A stretch of 59,834 bases of DNA from Acaryochloris sp. IP29b_bin.176 (GTDB lineage Bacteria > Cyanobacteriota > Cyanobacteriia > Thermosynechococcales > Thermosynechococcaceae), in assembly GCA_028285315.1 (NCBI GenBank), contig JANQPU010000014.1, positions 1 through 59,834 on the forward strand, read 5' to 3'. This document shows, one piece after another, positions 1-8,638 of the stretch. Position 1 is the first letter of the stretch. The number at the start of each line of letters is the position of its first letter. The notes under the pieces were generated by a model. It was not told the DNA's origin. It made no database searches and saw only the letters and a program-made list of their open reading frames with translations. The position numbers were made by a program, and so were the translations under genes.

Positions 1-77
1 TTTCCCATCCATCGAGCTGAGGCAATGGCTGCTTGTTCAACCACCTCAATGATCTCTAGGCCGATAACGTTATCCAC
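1..77 (-). CDS. glpX: Class II fructose-1,6-/sedoheptulose-1,7-bisphosphatase, N-terminus only
   Basis: Only the first 25 or so codons are inside the window, and the gene runs off the left edge. The minus strand reads a GTG start followed by MDNVIGLEIIEVVEQAA, then IASARWMG, which I recognise as the conserved beginning of cyanobacterial GlpX-type F/SBPase, the Calvin-cycle enzyme that dephosphorylates both bisphosphates. An AGGAGG Shine-Dalgarno sequence (complement of 87-92) sits about 9 bases before the GTG and supports this start. The 256 bases upstream, up to the esterase stop, hold its promoter. A GTA-N8-TAC palindrome occurs at 151-164, but no matching -10 box was found at the usual distance. 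Confidence 0.85.
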   Translation of the reverse strand, partial: MDNVIGLEIIEVVEQAAIASARWMG

Positions 78-333
78 GCAAAGATTCCTCCTAAATGCCT
101 GACTGTGTCTTGCGTCTATGTCTTAAAGCAACTGCTACTTTATATGTTTTGTATCTTTAAGTACTAGTTTACAAGTCTATCAGACCGCTGTTACACGCTT
201 ATAGAGGTTTTCTAAAGGAATTTGCTTTTAATTTTTCCTTACCTGGTTAAAGCCCGATTGAATGATGTCTCAGAGAACCGCGTAAAATCCAAATGGATCA
301 CCCAAAATATAGATATGTGAGTAGCCACAGCCC

Positions 334-969
334 TTAAGAAGTCAAAGAACTTGCAAAGTCTTGAATAAAACCCAATGCGGCAGAATTAATCTCATGGGCC
401 ATGGGCAATTCTTGATATTGCACCGAGACGCCACCTTGACGAAGCGCCTGTTCAGACGTTTGTGCCGCACTTAAAGGTACAACTGGGTCATGTTGACCAT
501 GAATCAAGAGCACTGGGGGGGTCTGAGGATTGAACAAGGACGTAATCGAAGGATGTAAATAACCGCTGAGACAGATTAATCCGGCTAGAGGCAAGCGAGC
601 ACCGATATCTAAGGCCATTGCTCCCCCTTGAGAAAACCCTGCCAGGATAATCCGTTCTAAGGGAACCTGGGTCTCTTCAGCTAAGGATTGTAGCCAATCC
701 AAAACGAGTTGTCGGCTTTCTGGCAAACCTTCTTGAGTATTGAGGTCATACCACATGTAACCTTCGGGAGCCTGGGGATGAGGGAGAGGGGCATTGGGGA
801 AACAAAATTGATAGGTTGGCAAATTGAGATAAGGGGCCAGTGATGCTAAGTCTTCAGCATTAGATCCCCATCCATGTAAAGCCACGAAAAGACCTGCGGG
901 CGGTTGGCCTATGGTAGGTGCTAGAGTGATTACCGAGAGTGACACAGTTCGTGTTCTGAAAAGAAACAC
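334..969 (-). CDS. Alpha/beta hydrolase, carboxylesterase/phospholipase family
   Basis: A 211-residue protein of the small carboxylesterase/lysophospholipase-like serine hydrolase family. Near the N-terminus FVALHGWGSNAEDL gives the oxyanion-hole HG motif. GFSQGGAMA around residue 110 is the nucleophile elbow with the catalytic Ser. HGQHDPVVP carries the Asp, and AHEI near the C-terminus carries the His, so the triad is complete. There is no signal peptide, so it is probably cytoplasmic. The substrate is unknown. The start shown is a GTG without a clear ribosome binding site; another in-frame GTG lies eight codons further in. The gene is divergent from the kinase, whose real start is at 1013, leaving a very short shared promoter region. 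Confidence 0.8.
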   Translation of the reverse strand: MFLFRTRTVSLSVITLAPTIGQPPAGLFVALHGWGSNAEDLASLAPYLNLPTYQFCFPNAPLPHPQAPEGYMWYDLNTQEGLPESRQLVLDWLQSLAEETQVPLERIILAGFSQGGAMALDIGARLPLAGLICLSGYLHPSITSLFNPQTPPVLLIHGQHDPVVPLSAAQTSEQALRQGGVSVQYQELPMAHEINSAALGFIQDFASSLTS

Positions 970-1012
970 CCTTCATTGTTTCACATCGTTGTTCAACGCT
1001 GAGATCCATCCC

Positions 1013-3055
1013 ATGTTAGGACGCAAGCTGGCAGGACGCTATTCCGTTGTTAAACCGTTGGCAGAGGGTGGCTTTGGCGAAACTTTCTTAGCCGAAGACA
1101 CCCATTTGCCCGACTCTCCCAAATGTGTGGTCAAAAAGCTGAAGACGGGTTCCCACGAGCCAGCTTTGCTCCATACGGTGCGACGCCTGTTTGATTCCGA
1201 AGCCAAGGTCTTGCATCAGCTTGGGGATCATCCTCAAATTCCTCGTCTGCTGGCCCACTTTGAGGATGGAGAAGAGTTTTACCTAGCTGAGGAGTACGTG
1301 GAAGGGAATAGCCTTACCGATGAGCTGCTACCTGGTGAGCAGTTAGATGAAGAAACGGTTATTCAACTGCTCTATGACATCCTAGAAGTCTTATCTTTTG
1401 TGCATGATCAGCAAGTCATTCATCGGGACATTAAACCTTCCAATTTAATTAGACGCAAGAGCGATCGCAAACTCGTACTGATTGATTTTGGGGCTGTGAA
1501 GCAGGTCACCACACAGCTTGCAGATTCTGCCACACAGATGCCTCGCACCGTCCTGATCGGCACCTCGGGATATATGCCCAGCGAGCAATTTCGAGGCCAG
1601 CCCCGCCTGTGTAGTGATGTCTATGCGGTAGGGATTATTGCTATTCAAGCATTGACGGGTTTGCGCCCTTCATTAGGAGAGCTGCCTGAAGATGAGGCAA
1701 CAGGTGAGATTGCTTGGCGCGATCGCGTTTCTATCGCACCCGCTTTTGCGACCTTATTAGAGAAAATGGTGCTCTACGATTATCGGCAGCGGTATCGTTC
1801 GGCTAATGATGCTTTACTAGCCGTCCAAAGTTTGATGGCAGCCAGAGAAACAGAGCAACTCCCCCAATTCACCGTTGACAATCTCCCAGAGACAGTCGTC
1901 AACCCACGCAATCAGGCTGCAATACCTGTTCAGCCTCCTGCTGTTCCCTCAGCCAACACCCTTCAGCAAGACAACACCCTTCAGCAAGACAATACCGCTC
2001 AGCAGTTAGAAACCACGGCCCAGCAACCCACAAATATCCCCCATGCCAATCCGCCTGAGAACGGTCTACCTCAGTTCGGGACCACGGCTCCGCAGGGGGC
2101 TCCTAACCATACCACGCCTCAAGTTAGCAGTCATTCAGCCAATGTTCCTGTAGCAAGCCCCTCTGAAACAGTTGCTGTCTCTCCCAAGCCTCCTCCAGCA
2201 CAGATCAGTCGCACTAAAGTGATAACGGGGGGGCTAATCGCCGTGCTGATGGGAGGGACGGCATTGGCTTTCACTTCTCCCCATATCCAATCTGTTTGTA
2301 CCGTACTGAACAATTGTTCTCAGGACATTCAATTTCAAGCCACATTTGACCAGGCTGTAGATGATGCCAAGGCTGCTCAAACGCGCTATCAACAGGCTAA
2401 AGCAGTTGCTGATATCCAATCTGCGCAGAAAGAGATGGATGAAGCCATTGCAGAACTCAACAAGATCCCTAAAAACGTCAAAATATATGATGAGGCGAAG
2501 AAGGCACTCACGACTTATCAAACGGAGAGTCAGTCAATGGCTGCCCGCATTCAGCAAGAAACCACAGCAGAAGAAACCTTAAAAAAAGCAACAGCCATTG
2601 CTCAAGCAGTTCAAAAGAAGGCAAAAAGTGATGACTCTGTTTCTACCCTCGATCAGCATAAGACTGAATGGGAAAAGGCTCTCAAACTCCTCAAAGAAGT
2701 GCCGAAGGACACACTCGTTGCACCTCAGGTCGAAGCTAAACGAAAAGACTTTGACAAGCAACTCAAAGCCTTAAATGAGCAACGGCAGAAGAAAATTGCT
2801 GCAGCAGCAGAAGCCCAGCGAAAATTAGAAGCGGCCCAAGCGGCTCAAGCGGCCCAAGCGGCATCCGTGCCTGCTCCATCCTATGCTCCCTCTCAACGTC
2901 CGGCTTCTGTCGCGCCCCGTCCGGCTCCGGCTCCTGCCCCCAGGAGCGCTCCGGCACCTAGACCAGCTCCTAGACCGGCTCCTGCTCCACGACGGCAAGA
3001 ACCCCTGTGGGGGCCAGGCTCGGGACAACCTGCAAACAAGGAACCGCTATGGTAA
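1013..3055 (+). CDS. Membrane-anchored serine/threonine protein kinase
   Basis: A bacterial Hanks-type kinase of about 680 residues. The glycine loop AEGGFGET is at residues 17-24, the ATP-binding Lys lies in VVKKL, the catalytic HRDIKPSN starts at residue 137, DFG is at 158-160, and GTSGYMPSEQ follows in the activation segment. A Gln/Pro/Asn-rich linker precedes a transmembrane segment at about 403-422. After it comes a Lys/Gln/Ala-rich, probably coiled-coil stretch and an extreme Pro/Ala/Arg tail (residues about 620-665), all predicted to lie outside the cytoplasm. I place the start at the ATG reading MLGRKLAGRY. A 34-codon upstream extension would overlap the divergent esterase and lies outside the kinase fold. 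Substrates are unknown. Confidence 0.88.
   Translation: MLGRKLAGRYSVVKPLAEGGFGETFLAEDTHLPDSPKCVVKKLKTGSHEPALLHTVRRLFDSEAKVLHQLGDHPQIPRLLAHFEDGEEFYLAEEYVEGNSLTDELLPGEQLDEETVIQLLYDILEVLSFVHDQQVIHRDIKPSNLIRRKSDRKLVLIDFGAVKQVTTQLADSATQMPRTVLIGTSGYMPSEQFRGQPRLCSDVYAVGIIAIQALTGLRPSLGELPEDEATGEIAWRDRVSIAPAFATLLEKMVLYDYRQRYRSANDALLAVQSLMAARETEQLPQFTVDNLPETVVNPRNQAAIPVQPPAVPSANTLQQDNTLQQDNTAQQLETTAQQPTNIPHANPPENGLPQFGTTAPQGAPNHTTPQVSSHSANVPVASPSETVAVSPKPPPAQISRTKVITGGLIAVLMGGTALAFTSPHIQSVCTVLNNCSQDIQFQATFDQAVDDAKAAQTRYQQAKAVADIQSAQKEMDEAIAELNKIPKNVKIYDEAKKALTTYQTESQSMAARIQQETTAEETLKKATAIAQAVQKKAKSDDSVSTLDQHKTEWEKALKLLKEVPKDTLVAPQVEAKRKDFDKQLKALNEQRQKKIAAAAEAQRKLEAAQAAQAAQAASVPAPSYAPSQRPASVAPRPAPAPAPRSAPAPRPAPRPAPAPRRQEPLWGPGSGQPANKEPLW
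1955..1990 (+). repeat. 18-bp tandem repeat, two perfect copies
   Basis: Two adjacent identical 18-base units lie in the low-complexity linker of the kinase gene and encode two copies of the six residues N-T-L-Q-Q-D. The next codons (TAQQLE, TTAQQ) look like more diverged units. Because 18 is a multiple of three, slippage changes linker length without breaking the frame. Confidence 0.8.
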
Positions 3056-3097
3056 CTGAGGTTGTTGAGCACAGATGTGCATGATGAAAGTGACCTT

Positions 3098-3137
3098 AAC
3101 TCACTGTGCAGAATACAAGATTCTGGCACAGTGAGTT
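3098..3137. terminator. Long hairpin between convergent genes, likely bidirectional terminator
   Basis: AACTCACTGTGC at 3098-3109 pairs perfectly with GCACAGTGAGTT at 3126-3137. The inner AGAAT/ATTCT extends the stem with one bulged G, giving about 17 pairs around a five-base loop. It sits between the kinase stop (3055) and the isocitrate dehydrogenase stop (3295), which converge. No strong T-run follows on the plus strand, so the terminator role is inferred from position and stability. Confidence 0.55.
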
Positions 3138-3151
3138 TGGGAGCAGCAGGC

Positions 3152-3194
3152 CTGGGATAAACCTAAAGGCTTATCCCAGAACCTTCCGGTTCTA
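3152..3194. terminator. Two further hairpins in the same convergent gap
   Basis: CTGGGATAA (3152-3160) pairs with TTATCCCAG (3171-3179). Directly after it, AGAACC-TTCC-GGTTCT (3179-3194) forms a tight tetraloop hairpin. With the larger hairpin just upstream this makes three consecutive stem-loops in about 100 bases. They may terminate transcripts coming from either side or protect mRNA 3' ends. Confidence 0.4.
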
Positions 3195-3294
3195 GAGTGC
3201 CCATCAAAAGCTAGGTAGCGACAAAACACTGGAAAGGTTTCGTCAGTAGCAGTGACTCAAGTTCTAGTTGGAAGTCGCTGTATCCAGAGATCTT

Positions 3295-5544
3295 CTATCC
3301 AATGTTGTCCTTCAGATGTGTTGTCAAAATCATGTTCAGGGTTTGACTAGGGCACATAGCCTGACGAGTTTTCTCAATATCGGGCAAATAGTACCCCCCG
3401 ATCTTTGCTGGCTGCCCTTGGGGAGCAAGAAGTTCTGCCAGAATTGTCTCCTCATTGTCACTCAGTTGTTGGGCTAAGCTCGTAAACTGGGTTTTGATCG
3501 CAACATTTTGATCTTGTGTAGCCAACGCCTGGGCCCAATAAAGGGCTAGGTAGAAATGACTGCCACGATTATCCAACTCATGGACAGACCGCGAGGGGGA
3601 TTTAGCCTGTTCTAGATATTGGCTATTGGCCTGGTTTAGACCTCTAGCTAGAGTGAGAGTGTTTTCGTTGTGGGTCTTGTGGCCTAACTCTTCTAGCATT
3701 GCAGCTAGGGCTAAAAATTCTCCTAAGGAGTCCCAGCGTAAATGCCCCTCCGTCAAAAATTGTTGAACATGCTTAGGAGCAGATCCACCTGCCCCTGTCT
3801 CGAACAAACTTCCCCCTGCAAGCAAGGGAACGATAGACAGCATTTTAGCGCTTGTGCCCAATTCTAGGATCGGAAAGAGATCCGTCAAGTAATCCCTTAA
3901 GACGTTTCCAGTAACCGAAATGACGTCCTTGCCCGCTCTAATCTGCTCACAGGTAAAGCGCATGGCAGCGACGGGGGCTAAAATTCGGATATCCAGACCT
4001 GTCGTGTCATGCTGGGGCAGATATTGCCGCACCTTCTGGATTAGATTGGCATCATGGGCTCGATTTGCATCCAACCAAAAAATGGTCGGCAATCCCGTTG
4101 CTTTAGCCCGATTAACCGCCAATTTAACCCAGTCTTGGATAGGGATATCTTTGGTTTGGCACATACGCCAAATATCACCTGTTTCAACCGGATGTTCCAT
4201 CAGGACTCGACCTGTCTGATCAATAACTTGAACCCTCCCATTGGCGGGAATTTCAAAGGTCTTGTCATGGGAGCCGTATTCTTCAGCCTTTTGGGCCATC
4301 AGGCCCACATTAGCGACATTCCCCATCGTCTGCACATCAAAGGCACCATGCTTTTGGCAGAATTTGATACATTCCTGGTACATAGTGGCATAACTGCGAT
4401 CGGGAATCATTGCTTTCGTATCATGAAGCTTACCGTCTGGCCCCCACATTTTGCCGGAGTTTCGAATGGCAGCAGCCATAGAAGCATCAATAATGATGTC
4501 ACTAGGGACGTGGAAATTGGTGATGCCCTTGTCGGAATTGACCATCGCCAGTGGGGGGCGGGTTTTATGGGTGGCTTCAAAGGCAGCTGTAATGGCGGAA
4601 CGTTCCGCATTAGACAAGGCTTGAATCTTGGCAAAAATTTCACCTAGGCCATTGTTGGGATTGATATCAAGGGCGCTAAAGGCATCGGCATATTGGGTAA
4701 AGACGTTCTGATAGTAAGTGGTCACTGCATGGCCAAATAGAATAGGGTCAGAAACTTTCATCATCGTCGCTTTGACGTGTAAGGACAGTAGGATGTCTTC
4801 TGCTCTGGCCGCATTGATCTCTTTTTCATAAAAAGCCCGCAAGGCTTTGGCTTGCATGATAGCCGCATCAATCACTTCACCTGCAAGTACAGTGATATTC
4901 TCTTTTAGAACCTGGAGAGTGCCCTCCTCTGTTACTAAGTGAATCCTGACTGCCCCATCTTGATCGATCACGACGGATTGCTCAGTGCCATAAAAGTCCC
5001 CCTCATCCATGTGCACAACATGAGATTGAGAATCAGGTGTCCAACGGCCAACCGGATGAGGGTTTTTCTGGGCGTATTGTTTGACAGCTGTTGCGACTCG
5101 CCGATCGGAATTCCCTTCCCTCAGAACTGGATTGACGGCACTGCCAAGTACTTTGGCATATCGGTTTTTGAGGATTGCTTCCTGCTCATTTTGAGGATTA
5201 GCAGGGTAGTCGGGAACCTCATACCCTTTGGCTTGCAATTCCTGAATAGCAGCAGTTAACTGGGGAATAGAAGCACTGATATTAGGAAGTTTGATGATGA
5301 TTGCGTCAGGAGTCTCCGCTAGCTCTCCTAAATAAGCAAGAGCGTTGGGTTGCCGCTGGTCTGCTGTTAGTTTTTCTGGAAAATTAGCGATAATTCGCCC
5401 AGCCAGTGAGATATCACTCGTTTCTACTTCAATATTTGCTGCTTGTGTAAAAACTTTGATAATGGGGAGCAAAGAATAAGTGGCTAAGGCTGGCGCTTCG
5501 TCCGTATGGGTATAGATGATAGTCGTGGCTTCTGTTTTGGACAT
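3295..5544 (-). CDS. icd: Isocitrate dehydrogenase [NADP+], monomeric type
   Basis: A 749-residue protein, matching the roughly 740-residue monomeric IDH family and not the 45-kDa homodimeric enzyme usual in cyanobacteria. It converts isocitrate to 2-oxoglutarate with NADP+, supplying the carbon skeleton for ammonium assimilation. Family-typical segments are easy to see: [63 protein letters not shown], and [15 protein letters not shown] near residue 600. The start is an ATG followed by SKTEATTI. The gene is divergent from the atypical isocitrate dehydrogenase-like gene at 5771, with a 226-base shared upstream region that contains a CCTCAAAA/TTTTGAGG inverted repeat (5644-5675). I saw no GTA-N8-TAC NtcA site there. 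Confidence 0.93.
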   Translation of the reverse strand: MSKTEATTIIYTHTDEAPALATYSLLPIIKVFTQAANIEVETSDISLAGRIIANFPEKLTADQRQPNALAYLGELAETPDAIIIKLPNISASIPQLTAAIQELQAKGYEVPDYPANPQNEQEAILKNRYAKVLGSAVNPVLREGNSDRRVATAVKQYAQKNPHPVGRWTPDSQSHVVHMDEGDFYGTEQSVVIDQDGAVRIHLVTEEGTLQVLKENITVLAGEVIDAAIMQAKALRAFYEKEINAARAEDILLSLHVKATMMKVSDPILFGHAVTTYYQNVFTQYADAFSALDINPNNGLGEIFAKIQALSNAERSAITAAFEATHKTRPPLAMVNSDKGITNFHVPSDIIIDASMAAAIRNSGKMWGPDGKLHDTKAMIPDRSYATMYQECIKFCQKHGAFDVQTMGNVANVGLMAQKAEEYGSHDKTFEIPANGRVQVIDQTGRVLMEHPVETGDIWRMCQTKDIPIQDWVKLAVNRAKATGLPTIFWLDANRAHDANLIQKVRQYLPQHDTTGLDIRILAPVAAMRFTCEQIRAGKDVISVTGNVLRDYLTDLFPILELGTSAKMLSIVPLLAGGSLFETGAGGSAPKHVQQFLTEGHLRWDSLGEFLALAAMLEELGHKTHNENTLTLARGLNQANSQYLEQAKSPSRSVHELDNRGSHFYLALYWAQALATQDQNVAIKTQFTSLAQQLSDNEETILAELLAPQGQPAKIGGYYLPDIEKTRQAMCPSQTLNMILTTHLKDNIG

Positions 5545-5770
5545 GTATCTTCTCTTAAGGGTTGCAGCACCTTGGCCAGTTGAATGGGTAATCTAACAGT
5601 AAGGGGAACAAGCGTTTCCTGATGGAGTATATCAGTGTATCCACCTCAAAAATGTATTGTGTAGTGGTTTTGAGGGAAGAGAAATAAGGCCGTTTGAATC
5701 TTTAAACTTCAACAAGATGGGAATGGTGAATTGCCACAGCTTGGGTCCATATCTAAGAGGGAATCAGTGA

Positions 5771-6826
5771 ATGGGATATCCAATTACCTTGATCCGAGAG
5801 GGTGAGAAGGGTGCAGGGGATATTGCTGCAGTCCAAACAGCCATTGATGCCACCGGAGTCACAATCGATTGGCAGGTCATTGATGTGAGTCTAAATGCTC
5901 TGAACCAATCTGATACGCTATTGTCCAACTATGTATTGGATGCTATCCGAGAAACCAAAACTATTCTTAAAGGGCCGTTGACAATGCCTATTGGCCTTGA
6001 TCCTCGATGGATTGAGGCAGATATCCGAGAAAGACTGGATCTGTATGTCAATTTACGGCCTGCAAAAACGATGGTGGGCACCAGAAGCAACTTCCAAAAT
6101 GTTGATTTAGTGATTGTGAGGGAGACGACTGAGGATATTTATGCTGGCATTGAATTTGAGCGCACCTCAATAGAGGCCGCAGATGCTCGTTCTTTTCTGT
6201 CAAAATTGTCTGGTAAGCGAATCCGAGAAGATTCAGCTGTGGGAATTAAACCTATTTCTGTGAGAGGGTGTGGTCAAATTATTGAATTTGCCTTCAATTA
6301 TGCTCGGAACAATGGGCGGAGTAAAGTTACTGCTATCCATCAAGCGCATATTATGGCCCATACAGACGGCCTTTTTCTCGAAATTGCCCGTGATATTGCT
6401 CAAGAGTTTCCTGAAATTGCTTTTGAAGATCGGTCGGTAGAGACAGTTTGTAGAGAATTAATGCAGACTCCTGACACCTACGATGTGTTGGTGATGCCAA
6501 ATTTATATGGTGACTTGCTCTCCCATCTTTGTGCCGGTATGGTTGGTGGAGTTGGTGCACCCAATGCTTATATTGGGGATAAATATGCAGTTTTTGAGGC
6601 CCAATCTACACGTGCAAGTCAGGCTTTAACTGATCCGACGTCGTTGATCTTATCGGGTGTATTAATGTTGCAGCATTTAGGGGAAAGGGATGCTGCCCTA
6701 AAGTTACAAACTGCTGTGGAGACTGTGATTGCCGCTCAAGTCGCCACTGCTGGTAACAGAGACCTGATGACTGAAGTAGCGGGTTTACCAACAATTGCTC
6801 AAGCAATTGCTGAAGCGGTTGTCTGA
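5771..6826 (+). CDS. Isocitrate/isopropylmalate dehydrogenase-family protein with altered active site
   Basis: A 351-residue protein with the decarboxylating beta-hydroxyacid dehydrogenase fold. KGPLTMPIG, LYVNLRPAKT, VIVRETTEDIYAGIE and VLVMPNLYGDLLS follow the NAD-IDH/IPMDH pattern. Several key positions differ. The family motif GDGIGPE near the start is replaced (REGEKGAGD, residues 9-17). The catalytic Lys of the HKxN motif is Gln191 (HQAH). The metal-binding Asp before the ELM segment is Glu224, and the last Asp of the GDxxSD motif is His252 (GDLLSH); Asp248 is kept. The start ATG has GAGGG about 9 bases upstream. It is divergent from monomeric icd. It may be a regulatory or repurposed paralogue; activity is doubtful. 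Confidence 0.82.
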   Translation: MGYPITLIREGEKGAGDIAAVQTAIDATGVTIDWQVIDVSLNALNQSDTLLSNYVLDAIRETKTILKGPLTMPIGLDPRWIEADIRERLDLYVNLRPAKTMVGTRSNFQNVDLVIVRETTEDIYAGIEFERTSIEAADARSFLSKLSGKRIREDSAVGIKPISVRGCGQIIEFAFNYARNNGRSKVTAIHQAHIMAHTDGLFLEIARDIAQEFPEIAFEDRSVETVCRELMQTPDTYDVLVMPNLYGDLLSHLCAGMVGGVGAPNAYIGDKYAVFEAQSTRASQALTDPTSLILSGVLMLQHLGERDAALKLQTAVETVIAAQVATAGNRDLMTEVAGLPTIAQAIAEAVV

Positions 6827-6830
6827 ACAG

Positions 6831-7619
6831 TTAAGCACCCATGCCTGAGTAATGTTTGATCCCTCTGCGCCATAACCAACGGTTGATCAGGAGGCCCAAA
6901 CTGCACCAGATCAGCATAATGACAAACCCTTGGGTAACTGGTGTAGGAATACCGACTAGGAGGCTGACGGGGAAATAGATGAGATAGGGAAAAGGGGTCC
7001 ACACCACAACGGCCCGCACAGCGTCTGGGAACAAGTCGAGGGGGGCAATCATTCCAGAGAGGAATAGATAGAATAGAAACCACAATTGCTCAATCGCAGT
7101 GGCCCGTTCCACCCAAAATGCGAATATGGCAAATGTGTACTGGATGATGAAGCGTAGAATAAATGCCAATGCAGTAGCTAAACATCCCCAGAACAAGCCA
7201 AGGGGGCTGGGCCACCAAAAAGCTTGAGGATACAGAACAAAAAATAAGATCACTAGTCCCGCGGAAAAGGGGAGCCGAGCCAGCCGTTCAGACACATGGG
7301 CAGCGACGTGGTGCCACACAGGATCAATTGGCTGTAGCAGTCGAGGAGAAAGTTTGCCTTCGACGACCTCATTTTCAAAGTCCCAAATGACCCAAACGAT
7401 CGTGAATTGCCGAACGATAAAGACCGAGATGAAGTAACGGGCAAAGTCTAGGGCTGTGAGTGAAAATTGACCACCTGTGGCGGCTTGAGACCAGACTCCC
7501 ATCATTATCAGGGGGAGGGAGTTAGCTAAAACCCAGAGCAGCAGTTCTGCCCGGTATTCCAGCATATAGGCATAATAAACGGTTAAGAAGGTTTTAATCT
7601 TACGAAGGACAGAACTCAT
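6831..7619 (-). CDS. ABC-2 type transporter permease
   Basis: A 262-residue polytopic membrane protein with about six hydrophobic segments, resembling the uncharacterised ABC-2 permeases of the DUF990/COG3694-COG4587 group. The motif WDFENEVVEGKLSPRLLQPIDP, between the second and third membrane segments, is typical of that group. The gene overlaps the preceding ATPase gene by four bases (ATGA), so the two are translationally coupled and probably form one exporter. The group usually has two different permease genes; only one is present here, so the transporter may be a permease homodimer or have a distant partner. Substrate unknown. It ends four bases from the convergent isocitrate dehydrogenase-like gene. 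Confidence 0.82.
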   Translation of the reverse strand: MSSVLRKIKTFLTVYYAYMLEYRAELLLWVLANSLPLIMMGVWSQAATGGQFSLTALDFARYFISVFIVRQFTIVWVIWDFENEVVEGKLSPRLLQPIDPVWHHVAAHVSERLARLPFSAGLVILFFVLYPQAFWWPSPLGLFWGCLATALAFILRFIIQYTFAIFAFWVERATAIEQLWFLFYLFLSGMIAPLDLFPDAVRAVVVWTPFPYLIYFPVSLLVGIPTPVTQGFVIMLIWCSLGLLINRWLWRRGIKHYSGMGA

Positions 7620-8599
7620 GTAACTTTGCCAGATTGAAAAACCCGCCGGATAATCTCTTCAATGGGTGGGTCCGTGATCGTTAAGTCGAGCACCTGAAGA
7701 TTCGCCAAAATTTGAGAAACGGTGTGAGTGAGGGTTTCCCTACGAACCAATAACCGAATTTCCCGCCCCAGCACTTCTTCAACTTCGCCATACTGCTTCA
7801 AAGTTGCGTGATCGGGAGGCTGCATCAGTTCTAATTTGACTTCCCGATAGGGGGCAAAGCGACTCATTAATTGATTGAGGGCACCATCGTAAATGAGCTG
7901 ACCTTGATGGATCAAGAGAACGCGATCGCAAAGGGCCGTAATATCCGCCATATAGTGACTCGTCAGCAGAATCGTAGCATCGTACCGTTGGTTATATTCC
8001 CTCAGAAACTCGCGAACGCTGACCTGAGCATTCACATCTAGACCTAAGGTGGGCTCATCGAGAAAGAGAACCTGGGGGCGATGAAGAAGTGCAGCCAATA
8101 ACTCTGCTTTCATGCGTTCGCCGAGGGAGAGCTTTCGCACTGGTTGAGTGAGCTTTCCGGCTAAGGACAACATCTCGGAGAGTTCATCAACCCGATATTG
8201 AAAGTCACGGGGACTGATATTATAGACTGCAGCATTGATTTTTAAGGAATCTAATGCCGGTAAGTCCCATAGCAGTTGCTGCTTTTGGCCCATGACCAAG
8301 GTAATCTTTTCCAGGAATGATGGGCTGCGTCGAAACGGAATTTGGCCTGCTACTCGTACCTGCCCTGCCGAGGGGTGGATTAAACCAGTTAACATTTTTA
8401 GGGTTGTGGTTTTGCCAGCACCGTTGGGGCCTAAGAAGCCAACAACCTCTCCAGGGTCAATCGTAAAACTGACGGATTGAACAGCGTTGACGAGGCGATG
8501 TTGTCTTTGAAAAAAGTGAGATAGAGTGCCTTTGAGTCCTGGTTCCTTAAGGGCAACCGGATATACCTTATCGAGATGATCGCAAGTGATGATGGTCAT
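7616..8599 (-). CDS. ABC transporter ATP-binding protein (ABC-2 exporter)
   Basis: A 327-residue ATPase of the COG4586 type that pairs with DUF990-like permeases. The Walker A motif GPNGAGKTTT lies near residue 59. MGQKQQLLWDLP is the Q-loop region, LSLGERMKAEL the ABC signature, VLFLDEPTLGLD Walker B and the D-loop, and LLTSHYM the switch His. The C-terminal 90 residues form an accessory domain after the nucleotide-binding fold. It is first in a two-gene operon and overlaps the permease start by four bases. Export of lipid, peptide or drug is possible, but the sequence does not say which. Confidence 0.88.
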   Translation of the reverse strand: MTIITCDHLDKVYPVALKEPGLKGTLSHFFQRQHRLVNAVQSVSFTIDPGEVVGFLGPNGAGKTTTLKMLTGLIHPSAGQVRVAGQIPFRRSPSFLEKITLVMGQKQQLLWDLPALDSLKINAAVYNISPRDFQYRVDELSEMLSLAGKLTQPVRKLSLGERMKAELLAALLHRPQVLFLDEPTLGLDVNAQVSVREFLREYNQRYDATILLTSHYMADITALCDRVLLIHQGQLIYDGALNQLMSRFAPYREVKLELMQPPDHATLKQYGEVEEVLGREIRLLVRRETLTHTVSQILANLQVLDLTITDPPIEEIIRRVFQSGKVT

Positions 8600-8638
8600 A
8601 CCCTTACTGTAGACAACAAATGCCTTAGTCGTTTGTAG

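Noticed and set aside
151-164. GTA-N8-TAC palindrome upstream of glpX as an NtcA site
   Set aside because: No TA-N3-T box at 20-24 bases in the glpX direction, and the six fixed bases are expected about fifteen times by chance in 60 kb.
911-1012. An N-terminal extension of the kinase to 911
   Set aside because: It overlaps the divergent esterase start, adds residues outside the kinase fold, and the internal ATG at 1013 begins exactly before the conserved domain.
4054-4647. A 197-codon plus-strand open frame
   Set aside because: It lies entirely antisense inside the well-conserved monomeric isocitrate dehydrogenase gene, and its translation shows no domain.
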